Shown: positions 1 to 10,919 of the stretch, in pieces
Layout of the letters: every line of letters begins with the position of its first letter
Numbering within the stretch: position 1 is the first letter of the stretch
Source: Lycocorax pyrrhopterus obiensis
Lineage: Eukaryota > Chordata > Aves > Passeriformes > Paradisaeidae
Length of the DNA stretch: 64,000 nt
Direction: 5' to 3'
Assembly: GCA_014706295.1 (NCBI GenBank)
Contig: JACSVZ010000007.1
Coordinates: 60,456,975-60,520,974 of the forward strand
Translations under genes and position numbers: made by a program
The notes under the pieces: generated by a model
Seen by the model: the letters and a program-made list of their open reading frames with translations, nothing else
Database searches by the model: none
Told to the model about the DNA's origin: nothing

Positions 1-370
1 CTGTTCCTTTGATAAAGGGCCCTATCTGGGCCCTATTTGTTTCCTGAACAAAACTTTCCTTCTAGAAGCAAGGCCTGAAGATCCTGCCCAGGTGGTGGTG
101 ACACAGAACATCTTTATTTTCATTAAAATTCTCCTTTACCTTCCTTTCCCAGCAAAGCTCACTCATTAAATTTGCCATTAGTGTGCAAAGACCTTTATTA
201 ATCATATAATTCATCAAAACCTGCTGCCTAGCTTGTTTGCATCGTGTTCCAACACTTCTCCATGTGTGGACTCTCTCAGATACTTTCTGCTGGAAGAAAG
301 ACCCCTGCTTTTAGGGCTATCAACTGTAAATTTACTTCTTAACAGTAAGTTTACTTGTATGGCTTTAATT
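1..370. other. unique non-coding sequence
   Basis: Moderately AT-rich single-copy-looking DNA before the first CR1 fragment. No open frame with recognisable protein content, no repeat and no RNA gene was seen. Confidence 0.5.
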
Positions 371-583
371 AGGAATAAATTCTTCCCTGTGAGGGTGGGG
401 AGGCCCTGGCACAGAGCGCCTATAGAAGCTGTGGCTGCCCCATCCTTGGAAGTGTCCAAGGTTGGATGGGCCTTGGAGCAACCTGGGATGGTGGAAGGTG
501 TCCCTGGCCATGGCAGGGGGTGGAACTGGATGAGCTTTAAGATTCCTTCCAACCCAAACCATTTCATGGTTCTAGGATTCTCT
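371..583 (+). mobile_element. CR1 LINE 3' fragment, sense on +
   Basis: The sequence follows the CR1 3' untranslated region in order: 'aaattcttccctgtgagggtg', the 'gaggccctggcacag' block, 'gctgtggctgccccatcc', 'ttggatgggccttggagcaac', 'catggcagggggtgga' and a 'tccaacccaaacc' tail ending in decayed octamers ('ttctaggattct'). CR1 is a non-LTR retrotransposon whose copies are mostly 5'-truncated. This copy has no reverse transcriptase sequence and cannot move by itself. The short open frames here on both strands are shadows of the repeat. Confidence 0.92.
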
Positions 584-2324
584 TAACAAACTTTTCAAGG
601 ATGTTCTAAAAAAATCCTCCAAGCCCCCAGAAGAATGTGGCCCAGGTTATGGGATTCACTATGGGTAAGTCTATGGATGACCTCACAAGATCTGGATTGT
701 TCATCATGCCTTTGCCAGGAGTTGCAGTTCAGGTTTTGTCCTATCATCTTCTTCTTCCCTCACACAGGAACCCCTTGTTTTCACTGTATTTAAACAACAA
801 ACACCCCCCTAACCACCCCACCCCCCCCAAAAAGTATATGTATATAGGTGAGTGGCTGATAGACTCGTAAGGGTGAATTTCTTTGTGGGTAATCAGCAGA
901 GAGCCAAAAACCAGAGACATTTTAAAAGCATGCAAGCAAAAGAGGTTGCTAAAAGAAAAAATCTTTGAAGGGGTATTATCCAATTAGCACTGATAGCTCT
1001 GCTAATATGGCAGCAATTAAAATGTTGTTTGTGAACTAAATAGGAGAAGACCTAAATATTCTTTGGACTTACATATGAATAATGTTCTAATATCTGGTGG
1101 AATAATTATAATGAAGCTGTAAGTATTCTCTCACGAGTTGTTTACTGAAATAGCAGTCTATTTAATCAGTAGCAATGCATTCAAGGTGACTAAATATTAA
1201 ATATGATTGGCAGCTTGCTGCTTGGACTAAAACGATTAAGTAACATGAGAAAGAAAGTGACAGGTGACTTCAGTCCCCTCGAGGAAACATGCCCCAGCCG
1301 GGAAATGGGTTGAGACTTCTAATAATATTGGTAACAAGTAAGTGCTGAAATGTTTGCTTGCAGCAGTCAGTCTGGGAAGGAATGCAAATCCTGTTATACA
1401 TCTTTTTCATCTTGGTGAGGTTGCAGTGGCAGCACTCGCCAGCTCTGAGGTGCTGTGCATTTTAACCATCCTGCAGAGACACTTGGGTGGGCTGTGTCAG
1501 GTTGCCAACCAGCAAAGCCACTCCAGCCCTCAGCACTGAGCCAAATCCAGCCATCCCTGTGGAGACTGGAGGGTCTGGTGGGGCCTGGTGCACCATCACT
1601 CACATCTCCCATGTTCACCCTTTTTGGGGTCTTTCCTTGTTAATTATCCCATTGCTTTGGATTCAGCTGGACAAACAGGGGTGAGGGATGAATTACAAAT
1701 GGATTCCAGGAGCCTCCAGAGGTCAGTGGGAATTGGATTTGGCCCAGGCTCGGACCTGGGATTGCTGGTTCAGCTCTGGGAAGGGAATACTGCAAGCATG
1801 GCATTTCCAGCCCACTGTTACCCAGGGGGATGCCAAATGGTCCTGTCTCTAAACTTCATGTACAATGAAAGCATTTGCCACTTGAGGTAAATCTGTGTTC
1901 CTTTTTTTCGAGGGATGAGAAAACAGCCAGGGTCATACAGGATTTCTACAACTGGACCAAAATCTGAGTCCAATTCTTCTATTCTTGCGTCTTCTATCAC
2001 AACACTTTCTTTTCTAGCTGGTTTTTCCAGGTTCTCACAAGCATCTCCCTCTTTGCTGGTTCTGTGGAATAGGAAGTGGAACCTTGAATCCACTGTGTGG
2101 CTTGCTGTAGTCACTGCTGCTGCTCTTCTCTGCTTCTATGCTGAAGTAGCCCAGCAAGGAAGTTGGGGAGCTTGGGGCAGCTCCAAGGGCAGGAAGAGGG
2201 ACTCCTTTCTCTCTCCATGTCCCTAATGGGATCCTAAGTGTAGTAGAGACATGAGAGTCAATGCCCTTTTACACAGAAAGTAGAGAATGAATTCCAAACA
2301 GTACTGGAGACAGCTGACCCTTTT
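584..2324. other. unique non-coding sequence
   Basis: About 1.7 kb without a supportable gene. It contains a short C-rich run near 814-829 and a perfect POU octamer ATGCAAAT at 1382-1389. Several open frames of 60-100 codons overlap one another on both strands, lack domains and look like chance. The part from 1000 to 1260 is AT-rich and shows no repeat. Confidence 0.45.
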
Positions 2325-2640
2325 AGCACAATGCTTAAATATTCTAGTGCCGTGCCAAGGCAGCATGTGCAGAGTAAATATTTTAATCCCTAATTAATCA
2401 CTTTGGTTAGATTGGTAAAACAGAAGTCTAATGAAAATAATTTGAAATTTCCTTCATGAATAATTGCATTGTTCAGGGGATTCTGGGAAGAGTCAACTGG
2501 CTGACCTTCCATTCTTGAGCTGCTCTATTGCTATGAGACTTAATTTGTGTCCTTCAACCCTTTTCAGTCACCGTCACGAGATTAGAAATACCTTTCATGC
2601 AGTTTAGCAGCAACTATGCAAAAGGACAGTGCAGTCAGCA
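2325..2640. promoter_or_regulatory. candidate conserved non-coding element
   Basis: AT-rich unique DNA with dense homeodomain-type words. A K50-type site TAATCCC (2384-2390) abuts TAATTAAT (2391-2398), followed by TTAGATTG, 'atgaataattgcat' and an octamer-like ATGCAAAA (2616-2623). Such texture, without repeats or frames, is typical of vertebrate developmental enhancers. This is an inference from motifs only. The boundaries are approximate and conservation was not tested. Confidence 0.25.
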
Positions 2641-3464
2641 GAGAGGTAAGAAATTAGCACATGCTTCCCTGTGGTGAAACACATACAGTACAGCACACAG
2701 GACAGGGCAAAGCTTCTTTTCCACTCTGTGTCCCTTTATTATGTCCTGAGCATGATGGATTGCGTTGTTTATTGAAGTGCTCATGGCCATTTTTAATTAG
2801 AGATGTGAGGTCTGCGGGTGCCAGGGCTTCGGGTATTTGCAGGATTGGAAAAGAATTTGCTTGTTGTTAGGTCCTGGTGGCCGGCACCATGGTTGGTCCC
2901 GTGGTTCCAGGGGAATTCATTTCCTCCTGCAGGTCTCGTCTTTCCGGTGGCCCGGTGTGAGGCACCAGGTCTGTCTGGACAAGATGGTTTGTCTTGTAGG
3001 ACCAAGATTGGTCCAGTGACAGCAAAATCACACCCTCCCTGCTCACTTCAGTTTGCACTTCTCTACAGACCAACTACAGTTTGTTGTGGAGGGAAGATTT
3101 AAGTGCAGCAAGGTCTATGGTCCTCCCCCAAGCTTTTACCTTTGTTAAAAAAACCACATTAGACCATCCTCAATCTCAGTACAGTTTTTCTTGTGCTTGA
3201 TAGCTGCAAAGGTGGAGCTGGAAATGTTCATGAGAACGAGTTATGTTGTGCAGGCAAGGGTTTAAAAACATCTTCAATTGATAGACCTGTGAGTGTCCTT
3301 TTCAGCAGGCCTCTTCCCCCAGGCTGCTGTGGAGCAGGCCTTTTGCTGGAAGATTTGTTTGCTGTAGAGCTGCAATTCCTACATCTGCTAAAGGTGGAGT
3401 TTCTGTGGAAAGGCAGTGGCATCAGACACTGCAAAGTTGTTGGATTCCTCTGTGGTTTTTGTAG
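2641..3464. other. unique non-coding sequence
   Basis: Mixed-composition DNA. Overlapping open frames at 2793-3102 on both strands have no domain and no consistent codon pattern. No repeat was recognised. Confidence 0.4.
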
Positions 3465-3540
3465 TTAGAATCAGAGAAGGGACCCATGAGGATCTCTGGG
3501 TTCAGCTCCTGGCTCTGTGTGGGATAACTCCAAAAATTAT
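3465..3540 (-). mobile_element. old CR1 LINE 3' end, sense on -
   Basis: Read on + it gives 'agaatcagagaagggaccc', 'gaggatctctgggttcagctc' and 'ctggctctgtgtgggataactcc'. This matches the reverse complement of the CR1 subfamily tail 'gggacccacaaggatcat', 'gagtccaactcctggccctg'. It is heavily diverged and only the extreme 3' end remains, so it is among the older insertions here. Confidence 0.6.
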
Positions 3541-5208
3541 TGCCCAGGATGGTGTGTTCAGCTTTTGAAGTGGCCACCAAAGCCTGTGGGATTCACGAGA
3601 GAGTGCAGGACAGGGCTGTACACTGCCTGCAGCCGTGAGGAAGGACGAGAGCCATGTTACGGGGCTGCTCTGGATGCTGCTTGTCCACAGCAGTTGGGTC
3701 GGGCATCACTTGATCCCAACACAACCCCAGAGAGCACTGTGAGAAAAGCAGAAGGGGGAGGAGAAGCAGCACAGGGGCAGGAGCATCTTCCATAGGGGCT
3801 GGATTTCAGTCTGTGGGAGGTGAGGAGGATGGGGGGAGCAGCTGTATCATACATAGTTCAGAGAGGGAATGCAAAGGTTTTGCAAGAAATAGGTCGTGAA
3901 ATACAGGGGAGGAGGATTGAAAAGGGCAAAGTGGCTTGCTTTGGGAGCTGGTTGTGTTGAGGAGAGGAGTAGAGTTATGAGTGTGGGCCAGAGCCTTGCT
4001 TTGGGAGAGAGAAAGGTGGGGTAAAATATGATTTCTTGGTCCAGGAAATGCATCTGTCCTTGCCAGAGCCTTAGAGAGTTGGGAATGTGTGTGAGTACAG
4101 CTCAGAACAGGGGCTGGTGAAAAACTCCACGAGAGAGCATTTCTACCTATTAAGAAAATGATTTTTGAAACAAATTCAAGCTTTTCATTTACTTTTAGAG
4201 GACAAATATTAATCACTGTTCTGCTAGTGGTTTTACCTGATGAGGCCAAACTTTTTACAATGGTTATCACTTCATAGCATCTTGCAGTCTCCACTTTCGT
4301 TTGTGGGCTTTTTGGTTTTTTTCCTCCCACATTCACTATTTTATTTTTCTATTCGTCTGCACAGTTGTTGCTTATCAGCCATGGAAATTTACAGATATTA
4401 AATTAGCTACAGGAGGGCTCTGATATTGTTCCCTCAATGCTAGAGAAACCCATTGAGAACTAAAGGAAAAATTATTAATGAAAACTGAATGAGAAGGCTA
4501 TAAAGTTCAAACAAAGTGTGTTCCCTACCTCACAAGATCTGGATGCATGCAAAATTTCATGAAAATTACTCATAAAATGGTGTATTATGTTTTGCTTCTT
4601 CAACCAAAAGCATTGGTGAAATATTTTCATTCAGTGCAAAATATATTGGATGATAATGGTAATTAATGTAGTGAACCATTTAACAAGGAGACAATACAGG
4701 ATATGAAGGGTTTATTATAAAAAATATGACCCTCACCACAGGACTTGAACTTGCTACTTTCGACAATATAAAGCAAAGCCTCTGCCCTGTAGGCTGGAAA
4801 ATGTCTTCTCCAGTTGAGATGCAGATCATAAAAGAGTGTCATGGAAATGAACCTTGGTTTTATGTAAAAAGGGTGTGGGGAAAGAGACTGAATCTCTGTG
4901 TGCCTCCACTAATAGGGTAAATATTCAGCAATTTAGGTGTTTAGGGTAGTTATTTCTGGACCAAAAAGGACGATAAATTTTAAGATATTACCTCTCCACT
5001 ATGATGCTGATGCTCAGTACGGTGTGGTCTTTCTATGTGATCATAAAACAAAGCTAAACAAAACCAATTCCCACTTGTTAAAGTAGAGAGTCTCCTTCCA
5101 AGCCAGTCAGGAGAAGTCTGAAGCTTCTGAGTCTTTTGGACTTGCTGAGGTGAGTTGAGTTTTGTTCTGTTACACAGAATTCTTCCAAAAGACAAACAAA
5201 CAGAAAAG
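3541..5208. other. unique non-coding sequence
   Basis: The longest open frame (176 codons, minus strand, 3806-4336) is rich in Ser, Pro and Leu, has no recognisable domain and overlaps other frames. It comes from purine-rich DNA ('gggagagagaaaggtgggg' near 4005) that yields few stops on the other strand. From about 4380 to 4720 the DNA is AT-rich unique sequence. No gene is supported. Confidence 0.45.
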
Positions 5209-5230
5209 TATATTATATTATATTATATTG
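5209..5230 (+). repeat. (TATTA)n microsatellite
   Basis: About four units of a TATTA/TATAT-type pentanucleotide, directly visible. Short and perfect. Confidence 0.85.
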
Positions 5231-5869
5231 GAAAATCAAAAAGATTCCTTTGCAATTCTCTCATATATTATTGTTTTGACACAAAGGATGTAAGAGAGAA
5301 CAGATAAAGTTAAAATTTGCTCTTCAGCCTAGATTTCCTGGCTCATTCCTTTGCTCTATATTGAGGGGAAACAGCTAGAGCTGTTTCTGCGTTTAGCCAC
5401 AACACGTGAACCAAACTGATAATGAATTCAGGAGGCTGAAATTGGCTTCAATACCTCCAACCCTGGGCAAACCTGCAGCCATCCAGACAGAACTAAACTT
5501 CCAGAGCTCTACAGCGGCCCAGAACAGTGACCCAGCATTAACATACATGGACTTTACCAACAGCATGACCTTAACAAAGGGAGAACCATGTCCTGTCCTG
5601 AAATTCAGAGCAAGTGCTATTGCTGATACTGGAAGGGCTGGAACCTTGTCGGGATATTGAACAGAGCACAGAGAGGGCTGAAACCTGTCTGAAAGCCTGG
5701 GTGAAATACAGGCAAATATTTTTGCAAATTGAAAACTGGCATGGCAGAGGAATATGGTCAGAAACTACAAAGGCCTGGGAAGGCTGATGCTCAGGGCAGC
5801 CTGCTGGCTCCAACGTGCTGCTCGGGGTTCCTGGCGAGCCATTTTAATTGAAAGTGAGAGCGTCTGTGG
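5231..5869. other. unique non-coding sequence
   Basis: Unique DNA of mixed composition. The open frame at 5406-5660 (84 codons) has no recognisable similarity. No repeat was seen. Confidence 0.4.
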
Positions 5870-6235
5870 CAAAAGGTTGGGAAGTCCTGCTCTAATTGAC
5901 TCTTTCTGGGGTTAACTGTCGCAAAGAACGAGTCAGATCCCAGCTCTGCCATCGGTTCAGTCCTCCCCCATCATTAATTACTTTGGTTGCATTTCTTAAT
6001 CAGCGCTGCTCGGATCTATCGGAGAGATCCCTGGCGCTGTGCCAGCACCGCCACTCCGACTGGATAAAACACACGGCGCAGGGAAGGGGAGGAGGGCAAG
6101 CCTTGCTTGTTATTTCTTCTCCCTTTGATGCTGAAAGAGTTGGGTTTCCAACACAGGTCTTTCTGTGCAGCTTTCCCCACCAGAGCCGCGGGATCGTTGT
6201 CCTCGTGGCCTCTCTTTGGTTGTGTGTTTAATTGA
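5870..6235. promoter_or_regulatory. CpG-bearing, conserved-looking stretch
   Basis: It combines AT-rich motif words ('tctaattgactc', 'catcattaattac', 'tttcttaatcagc') with a CpG-bearing core near 6000-6080 that contains 'ggatctatcggagagatcc'. CpGs are depleted elsewhere in the window, so their survival suggests germline hypomethylation or selection. This is inferred from composition. An alternative is an ordinary GC-rich patch. Confidence 0.25.
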
Positions 6236-6388
6236 CCTTCCAGCATTTTGTAGGGCTGTGGTTCAAATGAAGTGATTTCTGTCAATGGCTGTGACAGGGC
6301 ACTTTGTCCCAAAGTGCCACAGATACCAGTGTAGGGGTAAATCAAGGCAAAGAGGCCCTTCAGGCTTCTCCACACTCAATCTCAGCTA

Positions 6389-6465
6389 TCCCTGCCCATG
6401 GAAGGGGGGTTAGAACTAGATGATCTTTAAGGTCCTTTCCAGCCCAAAACATTCTGTGATTCTGT
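6389..6465 (+). mobile_element. CR1 LINE extreme 3' end, sense on +
   Basis: The terminal ~77 bases of CR1: 'atccctgcccatggaagggg', 'agaactagatgatctttaag', 'gtcctttccagcccaaaac' and a tail 'attctgtgattctgt' with two copies of the 8-bp terminal repeat. Strongly 5'-truncated, as is usual for CR1. Confidence 0.88.
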
Positions 6466-6960
6466 CTGCCTAAGATGCTTGCCCTGCAATAGCTGGAAGT
6501 GCGATTTCATCTGCACCTGTAGATTTAATGGAAAATTGGGCTCTTCACAGCCAGACAAATCACAGACCTGAAAAGACGGGTTTAGAGAGTCCAGGTATCA
6601 GCAAGGCAGCAGGAAGGGAGCAATTTTGCCTTGGAGCACAGAGCTCCAAGATTGTGTCCTGTCTTGCTCAGGCCAGCTGCTCGGGAGTTCTCTCTGGGTT
6701 TCTCACCCCACTTTCACCCCCTTTCTCCACTACACTTTTTTTTCAGCTGAAGACTAAACAGTTTTGTCCTCTCTGGGTTAAAGAGGGGGCTGCAGCTTCT
6801 AGGAACTCACTAAATATGCAGGGATTGAAGGGGATGGAAGAAAAGATTTCATACTTTTGTGGTGCATTTCTCTTGCAGTCAAGAGGGTAAAATGAGTCCA
6901 TTCCCAGAAGCTGTCCTCTGCCATCAAGTTCCTGGGAAGAACAGCTGTTTGGACATAGCT
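6466..6960. other. unique non-coding sequence
   Basis: The spacer between two CR1 tails. The open frame 6528-6890 (120 codons) has no recognisable domain, and a T8 run interrupts the region near 6736. Nothing else was recognised. Confidence 0.4.
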
Positions 6961-7017
6961 AATGGTTTGACTCAATGATCTTAGAGGTCCTTTCCAACCT
7001 AAATGATTTTATGAGTC
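6961..7017 (+). mobile_element. CR1 LINE 3' tail, sense on + (older subfamily)
   Basis: 'aatggtttgactcaatgatc', 'ttagaggtcctttccaacc', 'aaatgattttatgagtct' is the tail of a CR1 subfamily with 'tcaatgatcttagaggtcc' in place of 'ctagatgatctttaaggtcc'. It ends twelve bases before another CR1 tail in the opposite orientation. Confidence 0.8.
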
Positions 7018-7028
7018 TAAGGGAGGTT

Positions 7029-7433
7029 TCATAGAATCATTTAATGGCCTGGGTTGGAAGGGACCTTAAAGACCATCGCATTCCAACCCCTTGCCATGGG
7101 AAGGGATGCCTTTCACCAGACCAAGTTGCTCCAAGCCCCATCCAACCTGGCCTTGGACACTTCCAGGGATGGAAGAGCCACAGCTTCTCTGGGCAACGTG
7201 TTCAGTGCCTCACCACCCTCACAGGGTAGAATTGCTTCCCAATATCCCATCTAACCCCATCCTCTGGCAGTGGGAAGCCATTACCCACTGTCCTGTCACT
7301 CCATGCCCTTGTCCCAAGTCCCTCTCCAGCTCTCTTGGAGCCCCTTAAGGCACTTGGAAGGAGGTTTCTTTCAGGGAAACCTCCTTGCTTGGATGAAGCA
7401 GTTCAAGCCCCTCCACCTGTCTTGTTGGAGGGA
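7029..7433 (-). mobile_element. CR1 LINE 3' fragment, sense on - (about 400 bp)
   Basis: Reading + gives the reverse complement of CR1: 'tcatagaatcatttaatggc', 'ttggaagggaccttaaagac', 'gccatgggaagggatgcc', 'ccatccaacctggccttgg', 'gccacagcttctctgggcaac', 'cctcaccaccctcacaggg', then 'tgtcctgtcactccatgccc' and 'ccctctccagctctcttgg'. The match weakens after about 7360. One of the longest CR1 copies here, still without open reading frame 2. Within it, an 11-bp perfect hairpin (7358-7368 with 7376-7386, 7-base loop) is not a CR1 feature known to me. Confidence 0.9.
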
Positions 7434-10088
7434 CGATGAGAAGCAAGCGTGGCCCGTTTCAACATTTTGATCTCTCGGATTTTGTTGGCTCACAGTGAGA
7501 CCAGTCCAGGGGGAGAGGAGCGGCCAACCCAGAACAATCACAGCACATTTTCTGTAAGGGATTACTTTTTTTTTCCCTTGGAAATTTCACAACTGGCTTT
7601 AATTAAGTTCTTCCCAACCCAGCAAACGCACACAAGGCATTAGAGAGGGGAAGGGTACGTGCGCGCGCGCGTGTTTGCCGGATGGGATTTTTGCAAGTTT
7701 TCCTTTCTCTAATGAAAATTTCCTTGGCTGTCCCTGTTAGAACAGGCTGTAGCCAAGCTTGTGGTGGGCTGGCACCCCCTGGCTTGGCCCTGGGGTCACA
7801 CACTTGTGCCAGGTGGTGAGAGAGCAGCATTTCCGTGCTAATGACCCAACAGCCTGTGCAAAATACGCCAAAAAAATTATAAAACTAGTAAGATATGTAT
7901 TTCCAAGTCCTCCCCTGATGGAGTTTTATTATTTCTTTCAAGATACTCTTTGGATTACTGATGGAATGTGTCTTTTAAACAGCCCTGGGACCTGCCTCCC
8001 TGCCAAAACCCCTAAAAGGTGCTGGTTTTGCTGTCAGTCCTGCTTGTAAAATGTGTTGTCTGAAACCACCTCTTCCTCAGCAGGGTATTTTCTGAGTAGT
8101 TTTCTCTCCACCTCTGCAAATTTGTGAGCTTTTCATTTGTCTGCACAGGGGTTACTAATCAAGGATGTCATGAGCTCTCAATGAAACAAAGTCTTTGGAA
8201 ATGGGGACCCAGAAAAATGGACACAGTGTACTCCCAAAATGTTCTTAGTAGCACATGTGAATTTCTTTGCACTCAAATTAAGCAGGATTAAAGCAGCTAA
8301 ACTGTTGTTGCTCAGTTCTCTTGGATCATGTGACAAAGCCTGAATCGCTTTTAGTCACTGGTATAGGCCTAAGTCAGTCCCTTGATCTCCAAATTAATTT
8401 TTGAATTGAATGATTGTGTGGGGGTTTTTTGTCCTAATTGAGTCTTCAAGTGAAAAATGCTTAGCAAACAGATGGAAAACTGAGGACAAAAGGCTCTATT
8501 ATGTAATAAAAAAGGAGAGTTCACTACAACAGTTTGAAATTAGTACTTGGAGGCTCAGTTTATTTTTTTTTTCCCTTCATAAAATCCCAAACAGTAAGCG
8601 ATATGCAGCGTGTTTGGCACAGCTTGGTGGAAAACCATGAGAAAGGGAGAAGGTGAAAAATTCGTACCAGCAGCTCTCATAGCAGACAGTACAAAGCATC
8701 TGAGTAATTTACTGATCCACTCCTCATTTGTCATTAATTGATATGGCAGAAGCAATATTCCTTTTTCCCAGGAAGAGAAAGGTTTCAAGGGGTAGCAGTG
8801 CAAAGCTCAAAGGTTGTCCATGGATATGAAAAGCCTCCAAACTTCCCCTGGGAAATGCACTGGAGTGTTTCAAGTTCTGTGGGACCCTTGGGGCACCCCG
8901 GGGTTTTCTTGCTGTTCCCCAAACACTGGGCTGGAAGGACGGGGAAATACCTGGAGTTTCTTCAAGGAGCTCTCTTTCATTCCTAGGTGGAGAGTTAATT
9001 AATATCCCTGTCTGCTAATGAGGAGGAGTAAATGGGTTTTATTGACAACTACCGAGTCAATGGGGTTTATCAATAACTACTGAAGTCCAATCAGAAATCC
9101 AGGTTAAAATGGGCCATGCTTTAGCCAGCTGTCTCCTCTACGTACAGTTAATAGGTAGAATAGCTTTTTGCCCAAAAACCCCTGTTGTTGCTCCCTGTAG
9201 TTTAACACAAAGCTTATCACCGTAGTTGTGCTTGTGCTAAATACTTTTCAATGCTCAGCGCACACATATTTGGTAACTCTTTACTTCCTATTGTTCTGGC
9301 AACTGAATGTTTTTAAGCTGTTCCAAGTTACAATCACTGCTCAATATAAAAAAAGAGAGAAACCACCCAAGTATTAATTGATTTTTGGCCATGGCTATGG
9401 GAAGACCGTCGGCCCTAGTGAGGTGCAGAAGCCATCAGAACCAACAAGAAAGCAAAGAGTTGCCTTTCTATACCTTGGCATTTCCATCAAAGTGCTCCTG
9501 CCACATTTTGTGGGAGCTGCACAGTTTTGTGGTTGGATAGAGCTTGGACAGAAACCGTCACTTGTGTTGGGCTCTTCCACAGTCCTGCATGTTTTGGTCC
9601 ACGTATTGTGCGTATGTGATCCATGAAGCTCCTGTGTTCACCTGGGGCATCATATTGCTCACAAATATTGTGCAAAGAGTTTGATTCTGCTTATGCCAAG
9701 AGTGCTCAAATTTCCTGGCGTAACTTTATGAATAATAGAAAGAGTCTGGCTAAGTGTGTTCATACATTTAAGATGATTTTCCCCAGTGAAGCATCTGGGA
9801 GATGCTTGAGACTTAAAAGGTTCACAAAAACCTGTATGGTTTCAAGTCCTTCTGCTTGCCGTCATGTCAGTGTTAGCATTTCTCCCTCACTGGCATCTTG
9901 TTCTGCTCCTGTTGGAGCAAAGGGATAGTTCTGGCATGTGGAGAGGGAGCAGGAGGGTCTGGGCTACAGCCTCTGAAAGGGAAAAAAAATGGGAGAAAAT
10001 TAACTGCAGACAGAACAAGTAACGGCAACTTTTTTCCTGAGGTGAAAATGTGGCACTGAGTTCAGAACAAGCAGGACTTTGTTCAGGC
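7434..10088. other. unique non-coding sequence
   Basis: About 2.6 kb without a recognised gene or interspersed repeat. It holds an alternating purine-pyrimidine run at 7657-7674 (listed separately) and AT-rich unique DNA at 8390-8570 ('aaattaatttttgaattgaatg'). Open frames of 60-100 codons overlap on both strands and none has a domain. The region 9000-9400 contains two partly similar phrases ('gggttttattgacaactac', 'ggggtttatcaataactac') about 30 bases apart, suggesting a decayed local duplication. Confidence 0.45.
7657..7674. repeat. short (CG)n alternating tract
   Basis: 'acgtgcgcgcgcgcgtgt' is strictly alternating purine and pyrimidine, the sequence type that can adopt left-handed Z-DNA. 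It also preserves five or more CpGs in a CpG-poor background. Confidence 0.7.
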
Positions 10089-10312
10089 AGTTAAACTGAG
10101 AGAGGGCAGGATTAGATGGGATATTGGGAAGCAATTCTTGGCTGTGAGGGTGATGAGGCCCTGGAACAGGTTGCCCAGAGAAGCTGTGGCTGCCCCATCC
10201 CTGGAAGTGCCCAAGGCCATCGTGGAAGCTGTCCCTGCCCATGGCAGGGGGTGGCACTGGATGTTCTTTAAGGTTCCTTCCAACCCAAACCACTCTGTGA
10301 CTCTTTGATTCT
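10089..10312 (+). mobile_element. CR1 LINE 3' fragment with internal deletion, sense on +
   Basis: It starts at 'ttaaactgagagagggcagg' and runs through 'gaggccctggaacaggttgcc', 'gaagctgtggctgccccatcc' and 'ctggaagtgcccaaggccat' to the tail 'tccaacccaaaccactctgtg'. Between 'aaggccat' (about 10219) and 'ctgtccctgcccatgg' the usual 'ggttggatggggcttggagc' and 'acctgg' block is missing, an internal deletion of about 40-45 bp relative to the other copies here. Confidence 0.92.
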
Positions 10313-10919
10313 AATTAGTGAAAATGGGATATCAACAGGATGGGAGACACCTGGAGGGTCTAACTCTGCAGTGGGACATTTCCATATTTGTTATAGAGGT
10401 ACCTGTGGCTGGTCCACATTGAACAGTGTCCATGCACCGGGAAGACCACCAGGATGGGATGATTCCCACAGCAGCTGCCTCCCTCCTGGCTGAGCTGGGC
10501 ACTTGGGAACCCAGTGGGTTTGCAATGCTATCCTTAGCAGACACAGTCAGCAGAGCCAGACCACTAAACCAGCTCTGCTCCCTCTCCGGGCTGCTCCAAG
10601 CTCACCCCAACAGTCTCCAAATCAGATCCTGTAAATCAAGTCTCCTTAGTTTTCATTATTTTCCTGAATTAGAAGTTCAGGGAAGGCTTATTCTCATTTT
10701 GCCTGAAATAGCAGCACATGAGCTGAGCAGGAACAGGTCTAACCTTTCAGCAGAGTTCAGGCTCTGCCACGTCAGTGATTGTTCCTTGCCATCGCAGTGT
10801 AAAACTCTTTTCCCTTTCACTTCACATCATTTCTTTCTGCAGAACGCTTTCAGTGCAGATAATGCACACGGAGGTACAATGCAGGCAGTTGTCTGAGAAA
10901 AGAAACCCGTTTTCTTCTA
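10313..10919. other. unique non-coding sequence
   Basis: The 156-codon open frame at 10426-10896 (+) has no recognisable domain and overlaps a minus-strand frame. No support for a gene and no repeat. Confidence 0.4.

Noticed and set aside
371..583. CR1-derived short open frames as coding sequence here and at other CR1 copies
   Set aside because: They lie in the CR1 3' untranslated region; none contains reverse transcriptase or endonuclease motifs.
3806..4336. 176-codon minus-strand open frame
   Set aside because: Low-complexity Ser/Pro/Leu-rich product with no recognisable domain, overlapping other frames; explained by purine-rich + strand DNA with few stops on the complement.
7657..7674. 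(CG)n tract as a functional Z-DNA promoter element
   Set aside because: Short, with no CpG island or transcript evidence around it; kept only as a repeat feature.
10426..10896. 156-codon plus-strand open frame
   Set aside because: No recognisable family, no consistent codon bias, opposite-strand frame overlaps.
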